A stretch of 26,900 nt of DNA from an uncultured Alphaproteobacteria bacterium (GTDB lineage Bacteria > Pseudomonadota > Alphaproteobacteria > CALKHQ01). A model generated the notes under the pieces. The model did no database searches. It had not been told where the DNA came from and worked only from the letters and a program-made list of their open reading frames with translations. The translations under genes and the position numbers were made by a program. The stretch spans positions 1 to 26,900 of the forward strand of contig CALKHQ010000102.1 of NCBI GenBank assembly GCA_937988735.1, in the 5' to 3' direction. This document shows, piece by piece, positions 7,568 through 16,228 of this stretch; position 1 is the stretch's first letter; every line of letters begins with the position of its first letter.

Positions 7568-8044
7568 TCAGCCGAACGAGATCCGGTCGAAGCGCGGCTC
7601 GCCTGCGGGCATCTCGGCCCGGTAGAGGCGGGCGGCGGAGGTGCAGGCGAAGCGCAGGATCAGGCTGCGCCGCCGCGCCGGGGCGATCGTGAGCCGGGGC
7701 GGCTCGCAGAAGACGTCCGCGCCGAAACCGTCCGCCACCAGGATGCCGGCGTCTTCTGGCAGCCGCTCGGTGGGAAAGTCAGCGGACACGGCGAAGTAGA
7801 ACCGGTCGCAGAACCCGAGGTAGTCCCGCCACTTCTGGTCGGCGAGGAAGTCGGGAAGCCCGCTCTTGATCTCGACCGCCACGGTGTCGCCGCGGTCATC
7901 GAGCCCGAACACGTCGATGCGGCGGCCGGTGCTGAGGGTGAACTCGGCGAGCGGCTGGTAGCCCTGGTCCACCAGCCACCGCATCACCCCGCGGCGCAGC
8001 ACGTCCGCGATGCCGTCCTGTCTCGCCGTCGTTGCCGGGAACAT
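7568..8044 (-). CDS. mmcB: MmcB-like DNA repair protein (PD-(D/E)xK nuclease fold)
   Basis: The 158-residue product resembles the alphaproteobacterial MmcB family, linked in Caulobacter to mitomycin C resistance. The nuclease-fold core is visible: D44 in GRRIDVFGLDD and the E58-x-K60 pair in VAVEIKSGLPDFLAD, followed by KWRDYLGFCDRFYFAV. This is the usual order of metal-binding Asp, Glu and Lys in the PD-(D/E)xK fold, so endonuclease or DNA-end-binding activity is plausible. I chose the ATG at 8044; a TTG at 8104 would add 20 residues. MmcB is reported as SOS-regulated in Caulobacter, but I find no GTTC-N7-GTTC LexA box in the 200 bases upstream. It is divergent from the alcohol dehydrogenase. 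Confidence 0.8.
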   Translation of the reverse strand: MFPATTARQDGIADVLRRGVMRWLVDQGYQPLAEFTLSTGRRIDVFGLDDRGDTVAVEIKSGLPDFLADQKWRDYLGFCDRFYFAVSADFPTERLPEDAGILVADGFGADVFCEPPRLTIAPARRRSLILRFACTSAARLYRAEMPAGEPRFDRISFG

Positions 8045-8071
8045 CCGTCGTTTCCGTTTTGTGCTCGGTCC

Positions 8072-8100
8072 CGCCACTACAGCGCAGCCTTGTAGCGGCG
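8072..8100. promoter_or_regulatory. inverted repeat in the mmcB/alcohol dehydrogenase divergent region
   Basis: Arms CGCCACTACA (8072-8081) and TGTAGCGGCG (8091-8100) pair with one mismatch around a 9-base loop. It is 28 bases upstream of the mmcB start and could be an operator or a leader hairpin. No function can be shown. Confidence 0.3.
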
Positions 8101-8244
8101 TCAACCCTGGCGGGTCAGCGCCTGGCGAAGGCGGTGGACAGCGAGCGGTACCCCGGGCTGATCAGGGATTACAGTACCCGGGACCGGGCGGCCCGCATCG
8201 CGTCGCTTGCACGACGGCGCGGTCGCGAACATGATCCAGGCGCC

Positions 8245-9381
8245 ATGGCTGAAATCACCTATCTCACCCGGATCGTTTTCGACGACGGCGCGATCGACCG
8301 CCTGGGCGATCTGTGCGCCGATCTCCGCATCGCGCGGGCGCTGCTGGTCACCGACCAGGGCATCGTCCGCGCGGGTCTTGCGCAGCGGGCGCTGGATCCG
8401 CTGGGCTCCCGGCATGCCGCCACCTACGACCAGACGCCGTCCAACCCGACCGAGGCGGCGGTGCTCGAAGCCCTCGCCATCTACCGCGAGGGCGACTGCG
8501 ACGGCATCGTCGCCATCGGCGGCGGGTCGTCGATCGATCTGGCGAAGGCCGTGGCCCTGCTGGCGACCCACGAGCCGCCGCTGGCGCGATACGCCGCCAT
8601 CGAGGGCGGGATCGCCCGCATCACGAAGCCCACCGCGCCGCTGATCGCGATTCCCACCACCGCCGGAACCGGCAGCGAGGTGGGGCGGGCGGCGCTGGTG
8701 ACGCTGGAGGACGGCCGCAAGCTCGGCATCATCAGCCCGCGGATGATCCCGGACATCGCGCTCTGCGACCCGGGCCTCACCGTCGGGCTGCCGCCGTCGC
8801 TCACGGCGGCGACCGGGATGGACGCGCTGACCCACTGCATCGAGACCTTCCTGTCGCCGCGGGTCAATCCGCCGGCGGACGCGATTGCGCTGGACGGCGC
8901 CGGGCGGGCGATGGCCTGGATCGAGCGCGCGGTCGCCGACGGTTCGGACCGCGAGGCGCGGTGGCAGATGATGATGGCCTCCCTGCAGGGCGGCCTGTGC
9001 TTCCAGAAGGGGCTGGGCGCGGTCCATTCGATGTCGCATCCGCTTGGCAGCCTGAAGGAGCCGGTGCTGCACCACGGGACGCTGAATGCCGTCATCCTGC
9101 CGGCAGTGCTGCGCTACAACGCCGGCCATGTCGGCGACAAGTACCGCCGGCTGGCGCAGGCGATGGGGCTGGACGCCGAGGCCGACCTTGCCGATGCCAT
9201 TGCGGGCCTGAACGCCCGCCTTGGCCTGCCGCCGAACCTGCGCGCGATGGGCGTGTCGGAGGCGGTGCTACCCCGGATGGTGGACGGCGCCGTCGCCGAC
9301 CATTCGACCGCCACCAACCCGCGGCCCGTCGAGCGCGCCGACTTCGAGCGCCTGTTCGCCGAGGCGATGGGCACGGCCTGA
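8245..9381 (+). CDS. iron-containing (group III) alcohol dehydrogenase
   Basis: The enzyme interconverts an alcohol and its aldehyde or ketone with NAD(P) in the cytoplasm. The 378-residue length is typical for the family. The dinucleotide-binding motif GGGSSIDLAKA is at 92-102 and PTTAGTGSEV at 138-147. The likely metal ligands are D193 and H197 (GMDALTHCIE), H261 (AVHSMSHPLG) and H277 (VLHHGTLNA). All are present, so it should be active. The ATG at 8245 is the first in-frame start that matches the family's N-terminus. The substrate is unknown; relatives act on short-chain alcohols, lactaldehyde, 4-hydroxybutyrate or maleylacetate. It is convergent with the thioesterase gene 24 bases away, with no clear terminator between them. 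Confidence 0.92.
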   Translation: MAEITYLTRIVFDDGAIDRLGDLCADLRIARALLVTDQGIVRAGLAQRALDPLGSRHAATYDQTPSNPTEAAVLEALAIYREGDCDGIVAIGGGSSIDLAKAVALLATHEPPLARYAAIEGGIARITKPTAPLIAIPTTAGTGSEVGRAALVTLEDGRKLGIISPRMIPDIALCDPGLTVGLPPSLTAATGMDALTHCIETFLSPRVNPPADAIALDGAGRAMAWIERAVADGSDREARWQMMMASLQGGLCFQKGLGAVHSMSHPLGSLKEPVLHHGTLNAVILPAVLRYNAGHVGDKYRRLAQAMGLDAEADLADAIAGLNARLGLPPNLRAMGVSEAVLPRMVDGAVADHSTATNPRPVERADFERLFAEAMGTA

Positions 9382-9404
9382 GCGGTGGCCGCCCGGGCGA
9401 CGGG

Positions 9405-9821
9405 TCAGCCGGGGAGGAGATAGGCCTGCATCCGCGACCGCCAGTCGTCGCTGATCGCGATCGGCCGGTGGGTAGCGAGGGACGTGTGCACCTGGACGGT
9501 GCGCGCCGTCATCCGCTGCTCGCCGCTGACGCTGCCCTCGTATCGCAGTGCGAGGCTCGACCGGCCGATCCGCTCCACTCCCAGCGTGACCGTCAGCACC
9601 TCGCCCATGCGGCACGGGTGGCGGAAGTCGCATTCGACATGAACCACCGGCAGCCCCAGACGCTCGACCAGGAGCAGGTGGGCATAATCGATGCCGAGTC
9701 CGCGCGTAAACCAATCCTCAACCGCGTCGTTGAAGATTGAAAGGAAGCGGGGGAAGTAGACGATCCCGGCCGGATCGCAGTGCGAGAAACGGATCGTCAC
9801 GTCGTAGCGGTGGAGAGGCAT
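9405..9821 (-). CDS. acyl-CoA thioesterase, hot-dog fold (YbgC/4-hydroxybenzoyl-CoA type)
   Basis: The 138-residue protein hydrolyses an acyl-CoA thioester. The family signature FSHCDPAGIVYFPRF is at 12-26, with D16 as the expected catalytic aspartate of 4-hydroxybenzoyl-CoA thioesterases. It is followed by the helix segment FNDAVEDWF and the beta strands of a single hot-dog domain (VVHVECDFRHPCRMGE, LTVTLGVERIGRSSLALRYE). The ATG at 9821 matches the family start. It lacks tolQRA neighbours, so it is not obviously the Tol-Pal-linked YbgC; a role in degradation of an aromatic or short acyl-CoA is equally possible. It is divergent from the small DUF6898-like gene, 72 bases away. Confidence 0.87.
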   Translation of the reverse strand: MPLHRYDVTIRFSHCDPAGIVYFPRFLSIFNDAVEDWFTRGLGIDYAHLLLVERLGLPVVHVECDFRHPCRMGEVLTVTLGVERIGRSSLALRYEGSVSGEQRMTARTVQVHTSLATHRPIAISDDWRSRMQAYLLPG

Positions 9822-9893
9822 GCACGGACCCTGGTTCTGTCTGCCCGCAAGGCTGTCGCCCGGCGCCGGACGGCGCGACGGCGGGGCGGTACG

Positions 9894-10139
9894 GTGAGCG
9901 CGACTCCGCCGCCCGGCAACCCGCTGCCCGAGCACATGCTGCCCGAGCAGGTGTTGTACGAATTCGTCCAGATCGGCAACAGCCTTCGGGTCAGCGCGGC
10001 CTGCCCGCGCACGCTGGTCGAGGTCACGGTCGTCGGCCCGCCGACGGCCGCCGAAATGCTGAAACGGACCGCGCGCCGCAAGCTCGGCCTTGCCATCGCG
10101 CGGCAGAAGGCGGCCGGGCAGGGCGCCGCATCGCGCTGA
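9894..10139 (+). CDS. small DUF6898-like protein
   Basis: This is an 81-residue protein from a GTG start at 9894, with GGGGCGG just upstream. The core VLYEFVQIGNSLRVSA, then a T-x-V-E-V-T-V-V-GP turn, then a basic helix ending in LARRK-type residues, matches my memory of the alphaproteobacterial DUF6898 family. That family is short, soluble and of unknown function. A longer frame upstream to 9780 would run antisense into the thioesterase and reads as non-coding. It is followed by the 170-base region upstream of livH, so it is probably transcribed alone. Confidence 0.65.
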   Translation: MSATPPPGNPLPEHMLPEQVLYEFVQIGNSLRVSAACPRTLVEVTVVGPPTAAEMLKRTARRKLGLAIARQKAAGQGAASR

Positions 10140-10201
10140 ACGGGCAGCCGTCGCCGGGACCACCCGCGGCGGATTGTATCGATATTGCTACCACTACGGT
10201 C

Positions 10202-10237
10202 TTGTGACGCCCCTTGGGCTCGGCTAAACGAGGGGCG
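10202..10237 (+). promoter_or_regulatory. possible promoter and inverted repeat upstream of the liv operon
   Basis: TTGTGA at 10202-10207 and TAAACG at 10225-10230 are 17 bases apart, a weak sigma-70-type match about 80 bases before livH. A perfect 7-bp inverted repeat (CGCCCCT at 10208-10214, AGGGGCG at 10231-10237) brackets the spacer and -10 box. It may be an operator for nitrogen or amino-acid control. Confidence 0.3.
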
Positions 10238-10309
10238 GGGCCTCGGTGCGCGACGGTCGCGATCGGCAGGATCGCCAACAAGGCTGCGTGCACCGTCTCT
10301 GGGGGTTGA

Positions 10310-11239
10310 ATGGAAAATTTCGTCCAGCAGCTGATCAACGGCACCACCTTGGGTGCGTTCTTCGGGCTGGTCGCCATTGGCTACACGATGGTCTACGGGA
10401 TCATCGGGATGATCAACTTTGCCCATGGCGACATCTACATGATCGGCTCGTTCACCGCGCTGATCGGGATGGCGCTCGCGGGCGCGACCGGCCTGCTGGG
10501 CGATACGGGCGGCGTGATCCTGGCGCTGCTCGTGGTGCTCGCGCTGTCCATGGCCTTCAACGCGGTCTACGGCTGGTCGGTCGAACGAATAGCCTACAGG
10601 CCGCTGCGAGGATCGTTCCGCCTCGCGCCGCTGATCTCCGCGATCGGCATGTCGATCGCCCTGCAGAACTACGTGCAGCTGGTGCAGGGTGCGCGCCCGC
10701 GGACCATCCGCCCCGTGATCGAGGGCAACATCGTGCTGATGACCCGCAGCGACGGGTTCACGGTGGTGCTGAGCTACCTGCAGATCTTCATCGTGCTGGT
10801 CACGGTCGCGCTGATGGCGGTGTTCACGCTGATCATCACCCGCACCGCGCTCGGTCGCGCCCAGCGCGCCTGCGAGCAGGACAAGACGATGGCGGCCCTG
10901 CTGGGCGTCAACGTGGACCGCACCATCTCCATCACCTTCGTGATGGGCGCGGCGCTCGCGGCCGTCGCCGGCCTGATGGCGGTGCTCTACTATGGCGCCA
11001 TCGACTTCTATGACGGGTTCATCATCGGGGTGAAGGCCTTCACCGCCGCGGTGCTCGGCGGGATCGGCTCGCTGCCCGGAGCGATGCTGGGCGGGCTCCT
11101 GATCGGGCTGATCGAGGCCTTCTGGTCGGCCTATGTGTCCACCGAATACAAGGACGTGGCGGTGTTCTCGATCCTGGTGGGCGTGCTGATCTTCCGGCCG
11201 ACCGGTCTGCTCGGCAAGCCGCAGATCGAGAAGGTCTGA
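10310..11239 (+). CDS. livH: branched-chain amino acid ABC transporter permease LivH
   Basis: This is the first inner-membrane permease of a LIV-type importer. It has 309 residues with about eight hydrophobic helices. The N-terminus (LINGTTLGAFFGLVAIGYTM, then YGIIGMINFAHGDIYMIG) is the canonical LivH start. The cytoplasmic loop ITRTALGRAQRACEQDKTMAALLGVN that contacts the ATPase is present, as is the late GIGSLPGAMLGG segment. The start has GGGGG 5 bases upstream. It is 4 bases from livM in a livHMGF order. LIV transporters take up leucine, isoleucine and valine, but many alphaproteobacterial paralogues carry other amino acids, amides or urea, so the substrate is open. Confidence 0.95.
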   Translation: MENFVQQLINGTTLGAFFGLVAIGYTMVYGIIGMINFAHGDIYMIGSFTALIGMALAGATGLLGDTGGVILALLVVLALSMAFNAVYGWSVERIAYRPLRGSFRLAPLISAIGMSIALQNYVQLVQGARPRTIRPVIEGNIVLMTRSDGFTVVLSYLQIFIVLVTVALMAVFTLIITRTALGRAQRACEQDKTMAALLGVNVDRTISITFVMGAALAAVAGLMAVLYYGAIDFYDGFIIGVKAFTAAVLGGIGSLPGAMLGGLLIGLIEAFWSAYVSTEYKDVAVFSILVGVLIFRPTGLLGKPQIEKV

Positions 11240-11243
11240 CCGG

Positions 11244-12749
11244 ATGGCCACCGCGACTGCCGCTTCCGTCCCCGTGACGCGCCCCGTGAACTGGATCGGG
11301 GTGCTGAAGGACGCCGTGATCATCGGCCTCGTCACGCTTGCGCTCGCGCTGCCGATGGTGGGCTTCGAGACCACCTCCTCGACAACGGAGCGCGGCTGGC
11401 CGTTGCTCAACACCCGCTTTGCCGACGTCGCCGCCGCGGTGATCGCGGTCTTCCTCGGCCGGCTGGCGCTGAACCTGGTTCGCGAGGGCGTACGTGCTCC
11501 CGTGGCATTCATGGCGTGGGCGGTGTTCGCGCTGCTTCTCGCCAACCTGATCACGGAGACGGTCCCGGTCTGGAACGAGGCGGTGGAGACGCTGCTGGTG
11601 ATCGGCGCCTTCGTCGTGGGCTTCGTCGCCACCTGGCGCTGGCTGTCGCCCGAAGGCACGACCAGCTCCGAGGTCATGGACGATGTTGCCGCCGGGCTGC
11701 AGCGCTGGAACCGGGTCATCGCGCCGATCGGCCTGCTGCTGGCGCTGGCCTTCCCGTGGCTGACCGGTCTCTACGCGCTGGCAACCGGCGGGGAGTTCGC
11801 GATCAGCCGCAATGCGGTCGATCTCGGCGTGCTGCTGCTCACCTACGTCATGCTGGGCTGGGGCCTGAACATCATCGTCGGCCTCGCCGGGCTGCTCGAT
11901 CTCGGCTACGTCGCCTTCTACGCGGTCGGCGCCTATTCCTATGCGCTGCTGGCCCTCAACTTCGGCTGGGGCTTCTGGGCCTGCCTGCCGCTCGCCGGTG
12001 TGCTCGCCGCCCTGGCCGGGATTGTCCTCGGCTTCCCGGTGCTGCGGCTGCATGGCGACTACTTCGCCATTGTCACCCTCGGCTTCGGCGAGATCATCCG
12101 CGTGGTGCTGACCAACTGGTCGTCGTTCACCGGCGGGCCCAACGGACTGTCCGGCATCCCGCGCCCGACCTTCTTCGGGTTTCCGTTCGAACGCAATCCG
12201 GCCGAGGGGGAGACCGCCTTCCACCAGCTGTTCGGGCTGGAATTCGAAGGCGTTCACCGGGTCGTGTTCCTCTACTACCTGATCCTGCTGCTGGCGCTGA
12301 TCACCAACCTCTTCACCATGCGGATCCGGCGGCTGCCGCTGGGACGCGCATGGGAGGCGCTGCGCGAGGACGAGATCGCCTGCCGTTCGCTCGGCATCAA
12401 TCCGCGCAACACGAAGCTCACCGCCTTCGCCGTCGCGGCGATGTTCGGCGGCTTTGCCGGGTCGTTCTTCGCCACCCGTCAGGGATTTGTCAGCCCGGAG
12501 AGCTTCACCTTCATAGAGTCGGCGCTGATCCTCGCCATCGTCGTGCTCGGCGGCATGGGGAGCCAGCTGGGCATCGTGCTGGCGGCGGTGCTGGTGATCC
12601 TGCTGCCGGAATGGTTCCGCGAGCTGGATCAGTACCGCATGCTGGCCTTCGGCGTCGGCATGGTGCTGATCATGGTCTGGCGCCCGCGCGGGCTGCTGGC
12701 TCACCGCGCGCCGACGCTCCGCCTGAATTCTGCCGGGGGCGGTCGATGA
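11244..12749 (+). CDS. livM: branched-chain amino acid ABC transporter permease LivM, long form
   Basis: This is the second permease of the importer. At 501 residues it is longer than the roughly 425-residue E. coli LivM. The conserved core begins near residue 205 (TYVMLGWGLNIIVGLAGLLD) and includes VTLGFGEIIRVVLTNW, TGGPNGLSGIP and the ATPase-contact loop RLPLGRAWEALREDEIACRS. The first 190 or so residues add several hydrophobic helices with no clear role; similar extensions occur in alphaproteobacterial LivM proteins. The livG start codon overlaps its stop (ATGA), which indicates translational coupling. Confidence 0.94.
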   Translation: MATATAASVPVTRPVNWIGVLKDAVIIGLVTLALALPMVGFETTSSTTERGWPLLNTRFADVAAAVIAVFLGRLALNLVREGVRAPVAFMAWAVFALLLANLITETVPVWNEAVETLLVIGAFVVGFVATWRWLSPEGTTSSEVMDDVAAGLQRWNRVIAPIGLLLALAFPWLTGLYALATGGEFAISRNAVDLGVLLLTYVMLGWGLNIIVGLAGLLDLGYVAFYAVGAYSYALLALNFGWGFWACLPLAGVLAALAGIVLGFPVLRLHGDYFAIVTLGFGEIIRVVLTNWSSFTGGPNGLSGIPRPTFFGFPFERNPAEGETAFHQLFGLEFEGVHRVVFLYYLILLLALITNLFTMRIRRLPLGRAWEALREDEIACRSLGINPRNTKLTAFAVAAMFGGFAGSFFATRQGFVSPESFTFIESALILAIVVLGGMGSQLGIVLAAVLVILLPEWFRELDQYRMLAFGVGMVLIMVWRPRGLLAHRAPTLRLNSAGGGR

Positions 12750-13666
12750 GCGGCGATCTGCCCGCGGAGCGGGGGCCCACCGATCCGGCGGCGGCCACCT
12801 GGGACAGGGTGCCGCCCCTGCTGACGGTGGAGCATCTGACCATGCGCTTCGGCGGCCTCACCGCCGTCGACGACGTTTCCTTCATCGCCGGCCAGCGCGA
12901 GATCACCGCCATCATCGGCCCGAACGGTGCCGGCAAGACCACCGTCTTCAACTGCCTGACCGGCTTCTACCGGCCGACCGCGGGGCGGCTCAGTCTCGAG
13001 CGCGGCGACGGCACCCATTACCTGCTCGAGCGGATGGAGGGCTTCCGCATCGCCCGCGAGGCGCGCGTCGCCCGCACCTTCCAGAACATCCGCCTGTTCC
13101 CGCAGATGTCGGTGCTGGAGAACCTGATCGTCGCCCAGCACAACAAGCTGATGCTGGCCTCGGGCTATACCGTGCTCGGCCTGTTCGGCATCGGCGGCTA
13201 CCGCGAGGCCGAACGGGCTGCGGTGGAGAAGGCGAAGTTCTGGCTGGACCGTGTCGGGCTCACCGCCCGCGCCGACTGGGACGCCGGCAATCTGCCCTAC
13301 GGCGACCAGCGCCGGCTGGAGATCGCGCGGGCGATGTGCACCGAGCCCGCCCTGCTGTGCCTGGACGAGCCGGCCGCAGGACTCAACCCGCGGGAGTCCC
13401 TTGAGCTCAACCAGCTGCTGCTGTCGATCCGCGACGACGACGGGGTGGGGGTGCTGCTGATCGAACATGACATGAGCGTCGTCATGGGCATTTCCGATCA
13501 CGTCATCGTCCTGGACTACGGGCGCAAGATTGCCGACGGGACGCCTGTCGAGGTCCGCAACGACCCGACGGTCATCCGCGCCTATCTGGGCGAGGAAGAA
13601 AGCGACGAGCTGCCGCCTGAGGTCGCCGCCGACCTCGGGATCGCGCCGGATGCCGGAACGCAGTGA
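12746..13666 (+). CDS. livG: branched-chain amino acid ABC transporter ATP-binding protein LivG
   Basis: This is the first cytoplasmic ATPase of the importer, 306 residues. Walker A GPNGAGKT is at 58-65. The Q-loop lies in RTFQNIRLFP, the signature motif has the LivG-type form LPYGDQRRLEIARA, and Walker B is LLCLDEPAAGLNP, followed by the H-loop LLIEHDMSVVM. A 25-residue N-terminal extension precedes the usual start, and an acidic tail of about 25 residues follows YLGEE. It overlaps livM by 4 bases and livF by 1 base. Confidence 0.95.
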   Translation: MSGDLPAERGPTDPAAATWDRVPPLLTVEHLTMRFGGLTAVDDVSFIAGQREITAIIGPNGAGKTTVFNCLTGFYRPTAGRLSLERGDGTHYLLERMEGFRIAREARVARTFQNIRLFPQMSVLENLIVAQHNKLMLASGYTVLGLFGIGGYREAERAAVEKAKFWLDRVGLTARADWDAGNLPYGDQRRLEIARAMCTEPALLCLDEPAAGLNPRESLELNQLLLSIRDDDGVGVLLIEHDMSVVMGISDHVIVLDYGRKIADGTPVEVRNDPTVIRAYLGEEESDELPPEVAADLGIAPDAGTQ

Positions 13667-14376
13667 TGCTGGTCATCGACGGCGTCCACACCTTCTACGG
13701 CCGTATCGAGGCGCTGCGCGGTGTCGATCTCACCGTCAACAAGGGTGAGATCGTCACCCTCATCGGAGCCAACGGCGCCGGCAAGACCACGCTGCTGATG
13801 ACCATCTGCGGCACGCCCCGCGCGGCGGCCGGGACGATCACCTTCGAGGGGCGCGACATCACCCGCCTGCCGACGCACGAGATCGTGGCGCTGGGGATTG
13901 CCCAGTCGCCCGAAGGGCGGCGCGTCTTCCCGCGGATGACGGTCTACGAAAACCTGCAGATGGGGGCCACCCTGTCCGACCCGGCGCATTTCGCCAGCGA
14001 CCTCGAGCGGGTATTCACGCTGTTCCCGAGGCTGCGCGACCGGCGCAACCAGCGGGGCGGTACGCTGTCGGGCGGCGAGCAGCAGATGCTTGCGATCGGA
14101 CGCGCGCTGATGAGCCGCCCGCGGCTCCTGCTGCTCGACGAGCCGTCGCTCGGGCTTGCGCCGATGATCGTCAAGCAGATCTTCGACGTCATCGCCGAGA
14201 TCAACCGGGAGCAGGGCGTCACCGTGCTGCTGGTGGAGCAGAATGCCTTCCACGCCCTGCGGCTGGCGCACCGGGGCTACGTCATGGTCAACGGCCAGAT
14301 CACGATGAGCGGGACCGGGCGGGAGCTGCTGGCCAACGAGGAGGTCCGCGCCGCCTATCTCGAGGGAGGGCACTGA
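13666..14376 (+). CDS. livF: branched-chain amino acid ABC transporter ATP-binding protein LivF
   Basis: This is the second ATPase of the importer, 236 residues, the normal LivF length. Walker A GANGAGKT is at 34-41, the signature is LSGGEQQMLAIGRAL, Walker B is LLLLDEPSLGLAP, and the H-loop equivalent has the LivF-type form LLVEQNAFHAL. The ATG at 13666 shares its A with the livG stop (TGATG); a GTG three bases earlier is an alternative. It ends 4 bases before the small membrane protein, so all are in one transcript. Confidence 0.95.
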   Translation: MLVIDGVHTFYGRIEALRGVDLTVNKGEIVTLIGANGAGKTTLLMTICGTPRAAAGTITFEGRDITRLPTHEIVALGIAQSPEGRRVFPRMTVYENLQMGATLSDPAHFASDLERVFTLFPRLRDRRNQRGGTLSGGEQQMLAIGRALMSRPRLLLLDEPSLGLAPMIVKQIFDVIAEINREQGVTVLLVEQNAFHALRLAHRGYVMVNGQITMSGTGRELLANEEVRAAYLEGGH

Positions 14377-14380
14377 CGCC

Positions 14381-14770
14381 ATGACCTCGGGGATCGTGTT
14401 CTATTTCGACGTCGCCACGACAATCGTCGTGTCGATCATCATGTTCGGCTTCCTCGCCTACATGACCGGCGCCAACATGGCCCGCAACTGGCGGCCGATC
14501 GGGCACCTGGTGTTCTACTGTGCGCTGCTCGCGGTCGGCGAGCGGTTCATGGCGCACACCATCGTCTGGCACCGCTTCTACCTGCTGCTCGACATCTTCT
14601 GGACGGACGGGGAGTGGAGCGTGGCGTTCGACGCCTACATCTTCATTTCGTTCGTCATCTGCCTCACCTTCGGCTTCCTCGCCTACTACGCCACGCGTGC
14701 ATCGCTGATGGTGCGCCAGTACCCGTGGTTGTACGAACGGAGCGGACCTTTCGGCTGGCGACGCCGCTGA
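14381..14770 (+). CDS. DUF6867 family small membrane protein in the liv operon
   Basis: This 129-residue protein has about three hydrophobic helices (roughly 10-28, 40-55 and 80-102). The tail has the form ATRASLMVRQYPWLYERSGP followed by a Trp and a basic end. I recognise this tail from DUF6867 proteins, which in alphaproteobacteria often sit directly after livF. It lies 4 bases after livF and before the binding protein gene. Context suggests a role in assembly, stability or regulation of this importer at the inner membrane, but no function is established that I know of. Confidence 0.8.
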   Translation: MTSGIVFYFDVATTIVVSIIMFGFLAYMTGANMARNWRPIGHLVFYCALLAVGERFMAHTIVWHRFYLLLDIFWTDGEWSVAFDAYIFISFVICLTFGFLAYYATRASLMVRQYPWLYERSGPFGWRRR

Positions 14771-14904
14771 AGCGGGCGTCTCGCCACGGTGCTGCCGTTG
14801 CCAGCTTTGGCCCCGTTCGTGTATGCCAGAGCAAGGAGTGCCGGGGCGCACTCGGTCCGCTCGGGCAGCTGCCGGCGCGGAAATCAAGAACAGGGAGCAT
14901 GCTG

Positions 14905-16002
<1,098 letters not shown>

Positions 16003-16027
16003 CCGCGCCCGACCCGGCCTGAATCGG

Positions 16028-16055
16028 AAGCCCGGCAGCATCTGCTGCCGGGCTT
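16028..16055 (+). terminator. strong hairpin terminator of the liv operon
   Basis: A perfect 13-bp stem (16028-16040 and 16043-16055) with a 2-base loop, 25 bases after the livK stop. A T-rich tract (TTCGTCCTTCTTC) follows. The A-T pairs at both ends mean it could also stop transcripts coming from mucR. Confidence 0.85.
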
Positions 16056-16228
16056 CGTCCTTCTTCGGGGCAGGGGCACCGAGGCGCTCCTGCCGATGTT
16101 CCGGAAGGCACTGCGATCCGGAGCGTCATTCCTCTCCGGCCGCATGGTCGCTCGATCGTTTCCGGACCGCCTTCAGGAGACCAGGCCCGGAAGACTTCGG
16201 GAAGATCGGTGATCCGACGTGGAGGCCG

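Noticed and set aside
9797..11719. Antisense open frame of 640 codons over livH and the livM start
   Set aside because: Composition (repeated His-Gln-Asp-Arg) is typical of an antisense shadow of membrane-protein genes; the sense strand holds well-conserved livH and livM.
11040..12704. Antisense open frame of 554 codons over livM
   Set aside because: Same antisense shadow pattern; the sense gene is unambiguous.
14771..14904. Small hairpin AGTGC-N6-GCACT near 14838 as an attenuator before the binding protein gene
   Set aside because: Only a 5-bp stem with no T-run; too weak to claim.
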